Shown in pieces: positions 44,568-54,400 of a DNA stretch of 64,000 nt (its first letter is position 1; each line of letters opens with the position of its first letter). The DNA is from Ruminiclostridium hungatei. Its GTDB lineage: Bacteria; Bacillota; Clostridia; Acetivibrionales; DSM-1351. The stretch covers positions 124,001 to 188,000 of the forward strand of contig NZ_MZGX01000006.1 in NCBI RefSeq assembly GCF_002051585.1, written 5' to 3'. Both the position numbers and the translations under genes were made by a program. The notes beneath the pieces were generated by a model that was not told where the DNA came from, ran no database searches, and saw nothing but the letters and a program-made list of their open reading frames with translations.

Positions 44568-46583
44568 TTATTTTACCGGCAGTCTTTCAATCTGGCCCAA
44601 GAGATATTTCTTTAATATTGCCAGGTCCATAGCGTCCACATTGGAGTCAAGATATACATCCGCCAGCTTCAGGCCATCCTTTCCGGGGAAGGTGCTTACC
44701 TGCCCTATGAGGAAGCCCTTAAGCAGTGCATAGTCAATGGAATCCACAACGCTGTCTCCATTGACATCTCCATAGATCCCTTCGGCAGTTGAAGTCCCGC
44801 CTGCAAACCCCGCCAAGGCATATATCAAAGCCGCATTCCAGTTGATTGCAACCTCATTTGTCCTGTAATCCTCCTGATTATCAACCCAATCCTTTGCACC
44901 CGGCCAGCCGCCACCAATGAGGTATCCGGGCCAGGGCTCGGCAAGGGAGTCTCCTCCCGACGGCCTGTGATGAGGACTTTTGGGCGGATTCAAGCCCACT
45001 CCCGTTATAAAGGAACGGTCATAATAGTTCCTGCCCAAGAGAAAGCCTATGGCATCAAGAGAGGCGTCGATATAATCAGCTTTGGGCGACAGCTTGTTTG
45101 CAATCTGCAGAACCATGGTCTGTCTCGCCACAGTACCGTTGCAGCCCCAGTAATAGGTTGTTCCCAAAGTCCTGCCATAGCCATGGCTGTCAGCAGTGCT
45201 CACTATACTGTCGGCAGCGCTCAGCAAGGCACTTTTTATAGAATTATAAAGTGTCTGATTTTTTCCGGTCCTGTTTGAAAGCAGGTATGTAAACATACCC
45301 AGATTTTTGACATTGTCCCAGTCAAAATCCACATCAATTTTTTTTGTAAAGGTTTCCGCCCTGGCTTCAAAATCACTGAGATAGCTGCTGTCTCCGGTGG
45401 TTTCCCACATCTCGGCAGCCGCCCACAGCCTGTCGTCGGGATCAGTGGTGTCATACCCTCCTGTAGAGTATCCGCTTTGGTTGGGATTTGTATTATTGGG
45501 GTTAGCCTTTAAAAATGCATAGCTGATTTTTGCAGCATTCAGACATTTATCCGCATAGGCTGCATCATACGGCCTGAAGGCTCTGGAGGCCATTGCCAGC
45601 ATGGCGACAAAATCTGCCGTTGCAGGGCTTCCCCAGGGGGTGAAGAACCTGTCGGCGGTTTCCTGCTCCGGCAATATAAAACCTCCGAAATTTTTGGTGG
45701 TAAGTTTATGACTAACCTTGCCGCTGCCATCCGGGTACTGCATGGTCAGCAGCCAATCGGTTTCATACTTGATTTCATCCAGAAAATCCGGCATGGAATT
45801 GGTATTTTCCGGCATGGTTAGCTGAATATTTTCAATCTTGTCCTTGAATTGCTCCCAGGCAAAAAGCATGGAGCCTACAGTGATTCCCGCATTGACAACA
45901 TACTTGTTGTAGTCTCCTGCATCATGCCAACCCTTTAGGCCATCCTTGACAGTGTGCTGGCCTGTTATTGAGTCCAGAAAAGCGTCCCTTGTATGGCATG
46001 CTCCATGGGCATAGGTTTTTCCGTTATAGGTTGCCGACACTGCAGTACCGCAGCGTGCCAGGTACATGGCAAGCATGGAGGCCTTGTATGGCTCCAGATA
46101 TATATCCTTTGCTATTTTAAAGACCGTACTCTTTCCAATGCCCGGGACTATAAGAAGGTAGGAGCCCTCCTGTGAAACCGGTGTGAAATCCACTATATTC
46201 ACCTGTTCACCGGTATCGGCATTATTCATTGAAGTTGGCTTGCCCGAGTACACCACCTCGCCATTTTCCCTTACGATATAAAACTCTGAGCAACTGCCGG
46301 CGATTGTGGCCTTTTTGACCTGATCCGGTATAAAACCGAGAGAATTTATTCTGATTCTTGTATCGAACTGATAGTTGCCCGGCTGTATGCTCTCGGCATA
46401 AACACCTGCCCCCGGAAATGCCGGAACGATTAACAGCAATGCCACCGTGGCTGCACACAGAATCCAACTGACGGCTTTCATAAGGTTTTTACTTTTCAAT
46501 ATGCTCCTGTTTTTGCCTGTAGTTTTACCTGTGCTTCTGATTGAGCTTTTGATTAAGCTTTTGATTGAACTTTCAAATTTCAT
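44568..46583 (-). CDS. GH9 cellulase with C-terminal dockerin
   Basis: A 671-residue secreted cellulosomal cellulase. A long basic N-terminus precedes the hydrophobic signal (residues ~36-62). An Ig-like domain (about 75-160) leads to a GH9 catalytic domain with the catalytic aspartates Asp221 and Asp224 in GWHDAGDYNKY, and the general acid Glu577 in YRTNEVAINWNA. The dockerin (about 604-671) has DVNGDSVVDSIDYALLK and VYLDSNVDAMDLAILKK. The Ig-plus-GH9 order matches CelD-type endoglucanases. AGGAGG lies about 10 bases before the ATG. Its leader is unusually long (about 300 bases). Confidence 0.95.
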   Translation of the reverse strand: MKFESSIKSLIKSSIRSTGKTTGKNRSILKSKNLMKAVSWILCAATVALLLIVPAFPGAGVYAESIQPGNYQFDTRIRINSLGFIPDQVKKATIAGSCSEFYIVRENGEVVYSGKPTSMNNADTGEQVNIVDFTPVSQEGSYLLIVPGIGKSTVFKIAKDIYLEPYKASMLAMYLARCGTAVSATYNGKTYAHGACHTRDAFLDSITGQHTVKDGLKGWHDAGDYNKYVVNAGITVGSMLFAWEQFKDKIENIQLTMPENTNSMPDFLDEIKYETDWLLTMQYPDGSGKVSHKLTTKNFGGFILPEQETADRFFTPWGSPATADFVAMLAMASRAFRPYDAAYADKCLNAAKISYAFLKANPNNTNPNQSGYSTGGYDTTDPDDRLWAAAEMWETTGDSSYLSDFEARAETFTKKIDVDFDWDNVKNLGMFTYLLSNRTGKNQTLYNSIKSALLSAADSIVSTADSHGYGRTLGTTYYWGCNGTVARQTMVLQIANKLSPKADYIDASLDAIGFLLGRNYYDRSFITGVGLNPPKSPHHRPSGGDSLAEPWPGYLIGGGWPGAKDWVDNQEDYRTNEVAINWNAALIYALAGFAGGTSTAEGIYGDVNGDSVVDSIDYALLKGFLIGQVSTFPGKDGLKLADVYLDSNVDAMDLAILKKYLLGQIERLPVK

Positions 46584-46888
46584 TCACCTGTATCCTCCTG
46601 TTCTGAATTGATATTACACTTAAGCAGACTCTTTTTTATCCGGCGAACAAAGCGCCTGTATCCGCATCCCCCCTTCAAGCCAAAGGCGCCCTTTACCAGC
46701 CTTGCTCCAACGGCACAACAGCTTGTCATGTCATTTTCGGAAAAAGGAAGATATTTGTGCCCCCGGCAGGTTGTAACATCAGATGGCAGTGAGTCAGCTC
46801 TGAATAATCAGAAATTTCAGGCAGGATGAATGAAGGTTATATTTCATAATTAAAAATAATTTTTGCAGCAAAGTTCTGAATAGTTTAT

Positions 46889-46916
46889 ATTATACCAAAT
46901 TTTGTATTATTTTCAA
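46889..46916 (-). promoter_or_regulatory. GH9 cellulase promoter
   Basis: Minus strand TTGAAA (46911-46916), 16-base spacer, TATAAT (46889-46894) in a very AT-rich surround. The predicted start leaves a leader of about 300 bases before the ATG. Confidence 0.6.
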
Positions 46917-46977
46917 CATTGTTGTAGCGTATTGCCGGATAGCTCCGGTATAAGGCCCATAAAGGCAATGACAGCAT

Positions 46978-47005
46978 AAAAAAAGCAAGCAACTGCTGCT
47001 TTTGA
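46978..47005 (-). terminator. Probable terminator of radical SAM gene
   Basis: Minus strand AAAGCAGCA, TTGCTTGCTTT with one bulge, then eight T. About 110 bases beyond the radical SAM stop. Confidence 0.5.
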
Positions 47006-47114
47006 TTTTTTCCTTTTATTTCATGTATCTGCATAAAATGAAGGTATCAAAATGCGCATTGCCTGCACAGTCAATTACTATGGGCTGAAAGCAGCTAGTA
47101 ATACCTGTAAAATA

Positions 47115-48536
47115 TCAGCTCTCCCTGTCAATCCTGTATCCGGCGCAGCAGCAGCCTCCGCAATTTACACAGCAGCCCGTATCACTGGAAGCAGTCTCTT
47201 GCCCCTGCCACAGGCTTTCGGCAGTCACCGCCCAGTTTTCGGCTGCTTCTTTGCATTTTTCCGCCAGATCCGCAACCTGCTCGGGATCCCTCATATCCGT
47301 GGATACTGCTCCCGACCGTTCTACCATTTCAACCAGCCTCTGGGGATTATCCAGCAGCGGACAGGGTCTTAAATGATTTTCATTGAAGGGCTGGTTTTTG
47401 TAATATTCCATAAACAGAGGCGATTTTAATGCCTCCAGCAAGGTTTTGTCCCTGATATTTGAATCCGAGTAGTGAATGAAGGCACAGGGCTCTATATCTC
47501 CGTTTGCATTGATGTGGACATAGTAGCGTCCTCCTGCTACACAGCCGCCTATATATTCTCCGTCATTCCAGAAGTCCAGTGTAAAAATGGGCTTGGTATT
47601 TCTGAAGCTTCGTATCCGGCGGTACATGAATTCCCGCTGTTCCGCAGTGACCATCAGTTCGGTGGGCGCTCCGGAGCCTATGGGCATATAGGTAAAGAAC
47701 CATGCAAACTTAGCTCCCTGGGAGATCATCTCGTCAAAATATTCTTCACTTCCTACTGTTTCCGTATTTTCACGGGTATAGCAGCAGGATATTCCAAACA
47801 GGAGCTTATTGCGCTTAAGTATTTTCATGGCTTCCGTAACGGAGTTATATACCCCTGTACCTCTCCTTGCATCGGTATCCTTTTCAAAGCCTTCAATACT
47901 GATGGCAGGTATGAAATTTTTAACTCTGAGCATTTCTTCTGCAAATGCTTCGTCAATCAGTGTCCCGTTTGTAAAGGCCAAAAACAGGCAGTCGCTGTTT
48001 TTCTCACATAAACGGATGATATCCTTTTTTCTTACCAGCGGCTCTCCACCTGAGAACAAAAAAGTATATATACCCATTTCCTTAGCCTGGAGGATAATAT
48101 CGTTCATCTGCTCATAACTCATCTGAAGTCCGTTTTTATATTCGGCCGCCCAGCAGCCGATGCAGCTAAGATTACATGCTGAGGTGGGGTCCATCAGGAC
48201 TGTCCATGGAATATTGCAGTTGTTTTCCGCTTTGGTTTTGTCCTGCCTGGGGCTTCCGATGAGGGTTGAATTTATCACCAGGTTTTCAAATACTCTTCTG
48301 CGCACTCCTTTATCTATATCTGACCACAGGCTTCTGGTCAATATGCTCCAATTACTCTGCTTATCCTCAATAGCGCTCCTGAAGGTTTTGACCTGGCGCT
48401 TGACACTTCCGGCTTTGTCAAATCTCTCTATCCACTTTAAAACAGCAGGTATGCTCTCCTCAGGATCTCTTTCCATGTACCTGAGAACCCTTCTGGCAAA
48501 GAAGATTTTGAAAAAGCTTTTTATTTTTTCCCACAT
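47115..48536 (-). CDS. Radical SAM protein with Cys-rich tail
   Basis: A 473-residue radical SAM enzyme. The cluster motif CNLSCIGC begins near residue 118, FLFSGGEPL follows, and a later stretch CVAGGRYYVHINANGDIEPC resembles the SPASM-type extension used for auxiliary clusters. The C-terminus ends in a cysteine-rich string (GCCVNCGGCCC, about 457-467), which might bind a further metal or cluster. The substrate is unknown; no obvious precursor peptide lies next to it. GGAGG lies about 10 bases before the ATG. It is a single-gene unit divergent from the small membrane protein gene. Confidence 0.8.
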   Translation of the reverse strand: MWEKIKSFFKIFFARRVLRYMERDPEESIPAVLKWIERFDKAGSVKRQVKTFRSAIEDKQSNWSILTRSLWSDIDKGVRRRVFENLVINSTLIGSPRQDKTKAENNCNIPWTVLMDPTSACNLSCIGCWAAEYKNGLQMSYEQMNDIILQAKEMGIYTFLFSGGEPLVRKKDIIRLCEKNSDCLFLAFTNGTLIDEAFAEEMLRVKNFIPAISIEGFEKDTDARRGTGVYNSVTEAMKILKRNKLLFGISCCYTRENTETVGSEEYFDEMISQGAKFAWFFTYMPIGSGAPTELMVTAEQREFMYRRIRSFRNTKPIFTLDFWNDGEYIGGCVAGGRYYVHINANGDIEPCAFIHYSDSNIRDKTLLEALKSPLFMEYYKNQPFNENHLRPCPLLDNPQRLVEMVERSGAVSTDMRDPEQVADLAEKCKEAAENWAVTAESLWQGQETASSDTGCCVNCGGCCCAGYRIDRES

Positions 48537-48721
48537 AGATGCTATACCTCCAAAGACATATCAATTTATCATATGCAGGGGATTTACGCTGCGTCACAAT
48601 TTTTTCCAAAACCTTTTCCGGTGTATAGCCCATTGTTTTCCATAATGTATCATTATTGCACCCTGTGAACGCTCAGGGCATATTATGAATATTATGGAAT
48701 AATATGCAGGAGTGTGCTGAT

Positions 48722-49135
48722 ATGAAGTATTTAAAACTGCTGATTTTATTTGCAATAGGAGGATTTTTCTACTATTTTCTGGAGCGGATGTACAATGGGT
48801 ATTCCGCCTGGCCTATGGTAATAGTAGGAGGTACCTGCTTCGTGCTTATAGGTCTGATAAATGAATTGTTCACCTGGACAATACCCCTGTGGCTGCAAGG
48901 CATTATTTCATCGGTTATTGTTACGGCGGTGGAACTTGTAAGCGGCTTGATCCTGAATGTATGGCTGAAGCTGAATATATGGGATTACAGCAGCTTACCG
49001 TTGAATTTCCATGGACAGATATGTCTTTACTATGCAATACTATGGATTTTCATCAGCCTTGGAGCAATAATATTTGATGATTGGCTCAGGTATTGGCTGT
49101 TTGAAGAGGAAAAGCCCAAATACAAGCTGTTTTGA
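48722..49135 (+). CDS. Putative ABC transporter permease family membrane protein (CmpB-like)
   Basis: A 137-residue protein with four or five hydrophobic segments. FFYYFLERMYNG..SAWPMVIVGG and the INELFTW and ELVSGLILNVWLKLNIWDYS stretches match a small clostridial membrane protein family annotated as putative ABC transporter permease. Its true function is unknown and there is no ATPase nearby. The start is at 48722, with AGGAG about 9 bases before it. Confidence 0.75.
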   Translation: MKYLKLLILFAIGGFFYYFLERMYNGYSAWPMVIVGGTCFVLIGLINELFTWTIPLWLQGIISSVIVTAVELVSGLILNVWLKLNIWDYSSLPLNFHGQICLYYAILWIFISLGAIIFDDWLRYWLFEEEKPKYKLF

Positions 49136-49173
49136 GGCAGCAGGATATCTGGTGTCAGGTATAAGCAGAAAAC

Positions 49174-49215
49174 AAGAGCATCCCCGGCTGTTTTCACACA
49201 GTTACGGATGCTCTT
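49174..49215. terminator. Terminator, 10-bp stem
   Basis: AAGAGCATCC (49174-49183) and GGATGCTCTT (49206-49215) between two convergent small genes. On the minus strand it is followed by TTGTTTTC, so it suits the 62-residue gene best. Confidence 0.7.
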
Positions 49216-49258
49216 GGACTTTGGGCCTTATGGGCTCCGGCCTTGCCTTTTACGGATT

Positions 49259-49447
49259 TTATTTGATGTCAATATTCAAATCGGCACTTTTTCCCTTTTC
49301 CGCAAGCTTGCCCTCCAGCAATTTTTTTGCTATATATACAGCTCCTCCAGTACCAAGAGTAGTTGCGCTGCCGATAAGGCAGCCTTTGGCAACATCACTT
49401 TTTTGAACCAGCTTGCCCAAATCCAGCGCTATTTTTAATAAATTCAT
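49259..49447 (-). CDS. Small hypothetical protein
   Basis: A 62-residue protein with a Gly/Ala-rich central segment (GCLIGSATTLGTGGAVYIA) that may contact membrane, and a charged end. A GGAGGG site 7 bases before the ATG and a terminator beyond the stop support a real gene. Not recognised. Confidence 0.55.
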   Translation of the reverse strand: MNLLKIALDLGKLVQKSDVAKGCLIGSATTLGTGGAVYIAKKLLEGKLAEKGKSADLNIDIK

Positions 49448-49545
49448 TTTCTTACCCTCCAGATTAATATAATTATTATATTATATTAATCTACAGCTAA
49501 ATCAGTGAGCAAAAATGTAAAATGACGGATAAGTAGTGCATAAAC

Positions 49546-49578
49546 AATTTAGGCCCCGTGGTCCACGGAGCCTAAATT
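49546..49578 (-). terminator. Terminator of the nitrogen-scavenging operon
   Basis: Nearly perfect palindrome: AATTTAGGC, CCGTGG, CCACGG, GCCTAAATT with one mismatch, 105 bases beyond the allophanate hydrolase stop. The T tract on the minus strand is short (TTGTTTA). Confidence 0.65.
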
Positions 49579-49683
49579 AAATAATATAAATATAAAGGAA
49601 GATAAAACGTCAATCGAAATTGACTTTATGAAAAAGAATATGCTTTTATAATAGACCGGTTATGTTAATAAAAATTGTTGTTT

Positions 49684-51432
49684 TCATGAATTTTGTGTGA
49701 ATTTCTTGAAGCTGCCCAGTTCACTTATGTCGCTCTGCCCTTTGGTGGCATACTCCTCGCACAAAAAGCCGAGGATTTCTTCTCCGCTTTCCAGCCTGAC
49801 CTGTCCAAGTCCCAGCGGTGCCTTTATTTTCAGCAAAAATTCCCCCAGCCTTTCCACAGGAATATTCCAAACCTCCAGCTCTATACTGTTACCCTCCTGA
49901 TTTACATGCAGCAGGCCGGGTTTTACCGGAACAGTGTCCAGCTTGTAAAGCTTATATTCCGGAGCAGTTACAGCCTCTCTGTCAAACTCTGCCCCCAGCT
50001 CCAGCAGTTGGCTTTCCAGCTTCATTCCCCGCATATGCTGTCCGCAGACCGCGATAGGAACAGTCTCTTTTCCAGCCTTATCACAGTTCGCCAGTGCCTG
50101 ATACAGCCTGGCCAGGCCCAGATTCAAGCCGTCCTCCCCAGCCGGTGCAAATGCGGTCATTCCAAAGGGAAGCTTATCCCCGGCAAAACCGGCTTGAAAA
50201 CTGACGGCACAGAGGTCCAGCAGATTGCAGTGATTTGTATATAACCCCATTTTGCTGTTGGTTTCAACGGGGTTTGAGTTAACCTCCTCAATGGTATAGG
50301 TTCCTCCTGCGGTGGGTAAAAGCAGAACTCCACCCTTCAGGTATCTCCTGATTTCGCACTGAAGCTCGCTTAACCTGTGCACTGCCTTAAAAACATCTCC
50401 TGCTTTTAAATCCTCCCTGCTGCCGTTTTTCAATATTCTCTCGGTAACAGGCACCATGCCTTTGCCTCCGTTTTCTTCTATGAAGGCACCCAGGGAAGCC
50501 CACCTTTCAGCTATCCAGGGCCCGTCATATAAAATGGAGGCGGCCTCATAAAGGATTTTATTGGGTATGTATTCAACGGCCAGTCCCAGCTTTTGAATAT
50601 TTTCCAGTACCTTTTCCCAACAGGCCCTGTACTGCACTTCAAATTCTCCGAAAAATTCGAGTTCCTCCTCCGGCAGGAGAATTTTTTCAGGTATTGTTAA
50701 TACCGTTTTCTTTACTTCCCTTGACTGCGGGCAATTTTTGTCATGGACCCTTGCAACACTGTCCACCAGCATGGCATCCTCCGTGGTATGGGTAAAGACC
50801 GTAACGCAGTCCAGAGACCGGCAGGCCGGAACGACTCCCTTTGAAGACCATGCACCTATGGTCGGCTTGAAGCCCACCAGATTGTTCAGGGCTGCGGGTA
50901 CTCTGCCGGAGCCTGCGGTGTCGGTGCCCAGGGAAAATGCAGCCAGGCCCAGTGCAACGCTGACTGCGGAACCTGAACTGGAACCTCCGCTTATCAATTC
51001 AGGCTTCAGTGAATTATGGGTTGCCCCATATAAACTTCGTGTGCCAACCAGTCCGGTTGCAAACTGGTCAAGATTTGTCTTCCCCACCGGAATCGCCCCG
51101 GCCTCCATGAGAAGCCTTACAACCGTTGCGCTCTCTTTTGGCAAATAGGCATAGCTCTCACAGCCTGCGGTAGTTTCCAGCCCTTCCAGGTCTATATTGT
51201 CCTTTATGGAAAAAGGAACTCCCCATAGAGGGGTGGTCTTCCTGTCCATAACCATTATACGTTCAACCTGCTTTTGAAGCCTGTCCATGGAAGGCTCAAC
51301 AATCCAGATATTCCACGCCCTTATTTCCTCCGACCGTCTGACTATTTCCCGGCACAGGTCATACGGAGTGAAATCCCCGGTTTCATATGCCTTCTTTACA
51401 TATTCTATTGTGATTTTATCCGCAATTTTCAT
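49684..51432 (-). CDS. atzF: Allophanate hydrolase
   Basis: A 582-residue amidase-signature enzyme with the extra C-terminal domain of allophanate hydrolases. The Ser-cisSer-Lys triad is visible: Lys77 in FSIKDN, the cis-Ser in GGSSSGS (residues 151-153) and the nucleophile Ser175 in DTAGSGR. It hydrolyses allophanate to ammonia and carbon dioxide, the last step of urea or guanidine breakdown by the carboxylase route. Its ATG overlaps the stop of the carboxylase gene by one base (TGATG), so the two are co-translated. It ends the operon. Confidence 0.9.
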   Translation of the reverse strand: MKIADKITIEYVKKAYETGDFTPYDLCREIVRRSEEIRAWNIWIVEPSMDRLQKQVERIMVMDRKTTPLWGVPFSIKDNIDLEGLETTAGCESYAYLPKESATVVRLLMEAGAIPVGKTNLDQFATGLVGTRSLYGATHNSLKPELISGGSSSGSAVSVALGLAAFSLGTDTAGSGRVPAALNNLVGFKPTIGAWSSKGVVPACRSLDCVTVFTHTTEDAMLVDSVARVHDKNCPQSREVKKTVLTIPEKILLPEEELEFFGEFEVQYRACWEKVLENIQKLGLAVEYIPNKILYEAASILYDGPWIAERWASLGAFIEENGGKGMVPVTERILKNGSREDLKAGDVFKAVHRLSELQCEIRRYLKGGVLLLPTAGGTYTIEEVNSNPVETNSKMGLYTNHCNLLDLCAVSFQAGFAGDKLPFGMTAFAPAGEDGLNLGLARLYQALANCDKAGKETVPIAVCGQHMRGMKLESQLLELGAEFDREAVTAPEYKLYKLDTVPVKPGLLHVNQEGNSIELEVWNIPVERLGEFLLKIKAPLGLGQVRLESGEEILGFLCEEYATKGQSDISELGSFKKFTQNS

Positions 51433-54400
51433 CAGCCGTCCTCCTCAATAGCAGCAAGCACCTGCCCTGCACATACCTCCTGGGTCTCTCCCACATATAT
51501 GCCCCTTATAACCCCGTTACAGGTGGATACCTGGGGAAACTCCATCTTCATGCTTTCTTCTATGACAATAGTGTCGCCCTTCTTGACCCTGTCACCCACT
51601 GCTACGAGTATTTTCCATACACTGCCGGGCAAAACTGAGCAAACAGGTGTGGTTCCTTCCGGAATTTCCAGTTCCTGTGCCCTGCTGTCTTCATTTTTTG
51701 ATATGAATTGGTCAAGACCTTGTTCCTTCCACATATTCTTTTCAATATTGAAGGATCGGGTCTGATGTCTCTTGAACTCCAGGCCCTCTTCTCTGCAGCT
51801 ATCAAGATACTCCATATACTCGCCATAGTCGAAGACCGTGTCTTCAGCCATAATTTCATACCTGCCCCTGAGAAAGTCCTCTCTGATTTGCAGCAGTTCA
51901 TCTGCACTGACAGGATAAAAGGATATCTGGTCAAAAAAGTTCAACAGCCAGGGTTTCCCCTCCCGGAAGCTCTTTGTAACCCTTATGGGATTCCAGGTTT
52001 GAAGGGTTCTGCCAAACAACTGGTATCCCCCAGGCCCCTCCATGCCGTATATTCCCATGTAGGCTCCTCCGATTCCCACTGCATTTTCCGGGGTCCAGGT
52101 TCTTGCAGGATTATACTTGGTAGTAACCAGCCTGTGCCTTGGGTCCATGGGTATGCAAACCGGAGCCCCCAGATATACGTCCCCCAGGCCCAGGACTATG
52201 TATCGGGCCTGGAAAATAATATCTTTGACTTTTTCAAGGCTCTCCAGGCCGTTAATCCTTCTGATGAATTCTATATTGCTGGGACACCAGGGAGCATTGG
52301 GCCGGACATTCTGATAATACCGCTCCACTGCCAGCCTGGCTCCCGGATCATCCCACGACAGCGGCAGTTTTATTTTTCTGGACTTTATCTTAAAACCGTT
52401 CAGGTCACCTATCTGCCCGTCCAGCATTACAATTCTGTCTGCCAGTTCCCGTATGGACATCCTGCCCGAATCAATATGAAGCTGCAGGGAACGTATGCCT
52501 GGCGTAGCATCTATCAGGGGAATGTCACCACAGCCTTTTACCGCCTCCATCAATGCATGCACCCTGATTCTGAGCCTCATTTCAATTTCCATGGCACCAT
52601 ATTCACAAAGTATGTATTCATCTCCCGCACAGCGGATTACAAAGTCATCTCCCTCCTCTTTTTCTATCCTCCTCAAAATAGGATAAGACGGGGTAATTGT
52701 TTCTGTCTCATTGATTTCCGGCAGAGCCTTCATATTTCCCTCTTTTATTGAGGCTATAAAGGCTTCCTGCTCCAATCTTATCTTTTGGGCGGTTTCAATT
52801 GTTATGAGCTTGAATCTCACTTTGCTGCCGGGAGCCAACTGTCCTGTCTTCCACAGTTCCCCGGAGGGTATTGTTACTGGGCAGACAAAGCCTCCCAGGC
52901 TTGGACCGTCCGGCCCTAAAATAATGGGCATGTCTCCCGTCAGATCAAGTGTACCTACCGCATATGCAGTGTCGTGTACATTTGAGGGGTGAAGGCCTGC
53001 TTCACCGCCGTCCTCTCTTTCCCACAGCGGTGCAGGACCCAAAAGCCTCACCCCTGTGCGGTCGCTGTTGAAGTGTACCTCCCACCAGGTTTCAGTCAGT
53101 TGCTCCAGGTAGTCCTTTTTCAAAAACTCCTCCGTACAATGGGGACCTGCTACCACTCCGATTTCCATCACTTCCGTTATCTCCGGCACCAGTACCTTAT
53201 TGATTGAATAGGTAATACCTTCCGCTGCCTCCGTAACCTGCAGCAGATCCCCGGTGCGGAGACACCTGCCCCCGTGGCCTCCAAAGCCTCCCAGGGCAAA
53301 GGTTGAAGCGCTGCCCAGATACTCTGGAACATCCAGTCCCCCCTGAACGGCAAGATATGCCCTTATGCCCCTGGCGGCTTTCCCAAGTTCCAGCTCCTGC
53401 CCCGCCTTGACCTTGACGGCCCGGTACATGGGTATGGGTGCTCCGTCAAGTCTGGGCTTCATATCGGCACCTGTAATGCAGAGGATGAAGTCGTCTCGGA
53501 ATCTGTATTTCCCTCCCCGGAGCGTAAACTCCAATCCGGCGGCCTGAGGGCAGTTTCCCAGGAGCTGGTTTGCAATCCTGAAGTTCAGATTGTCCATGGC
53601 TCCGCTGGGAGGAACGCCTATATCCCAATAGCCTGTTCTGGCAGGGTAATCCTGAACACTGGTCTGTACACCTCCGTCAAGCACCTCGATTTTATGCTCC
53701 CTGTATTCAAAGCCCTCCAGCATTCCTGTATACAGCAGGCCTCTCTGATATTCCTCAGTATTTATAAATGCATTTATATACTCAATGTTTGTGGTAACAC
53801 CATAAACGGATGTTTCCCTTAACACTACTTTCATTTTTGCTATTGCTTCCTCACGGGTATCCGCTTTGACTATGAGCTTTGCCAGCATGGGGTCATAGTT
53901 TGTGGTAATGACGATATTGTCTCTTATCCAGGTTTCAACCCTTGCCTTATCTGAAAAATGCAGCTTGTCAATTTTTCCTCCGCTGGGCGCAAAATTTCTT
54001 TTGCCGTCCTCAGCATATATTCTGGCCTCAATGCTAAAGCCCCGGGGCTTTGAAAACAACTGCCGCAGGTTCTTAAGCTCACCTGCCGCCTCTTTGACCA
54101 TCCATTCGACCAGGTCAATACCCAGCACCTCTTCCGTTACTCCGTGTTCAACCTGGAGTCTGGTGTTCACCTCCAGAAAATAAAACTTTTCGGTTTTTGT
54201 ATCATACAGGAACTCTACCGTTCCGGCACTTCTATAGCCTACAGACAGGGCAAGCCTTTGTGCGGCCTCCTGCATTGCCTCTCTGGTCTGCTCCGAGATA
54301 CCCGCCGCAGGACATTCCTCCACTACTTTCTGGTTTCTTCTCTGTACGGAACAATCTCTTTCTGCCAGTGCCGCAACCTCTCCATATTCATTGCCGAATA

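Larger units (their letters stand above)
46584..47114. other. Gene-free stretch: GH9 leader, promoter, radical SAM terminator
   Basis: 531 bases between the GH9 and radical SAM genes. It contains the GH9 promoter (46889-46916), a leader of about 300 bases with GGCGCC/GGCGC pieces that could fold near 46640-46690, and a probable terminator of the radical SAM gene at 46978-47005. No other gene is apparent. Confidence 0.5.

Noticed and set aside
51708-52751. A 347-residue open frame antisense to the carboxylase
   Set aside because: Shadow of a gene with strong domain evidence; its protein is a mix without motifs.
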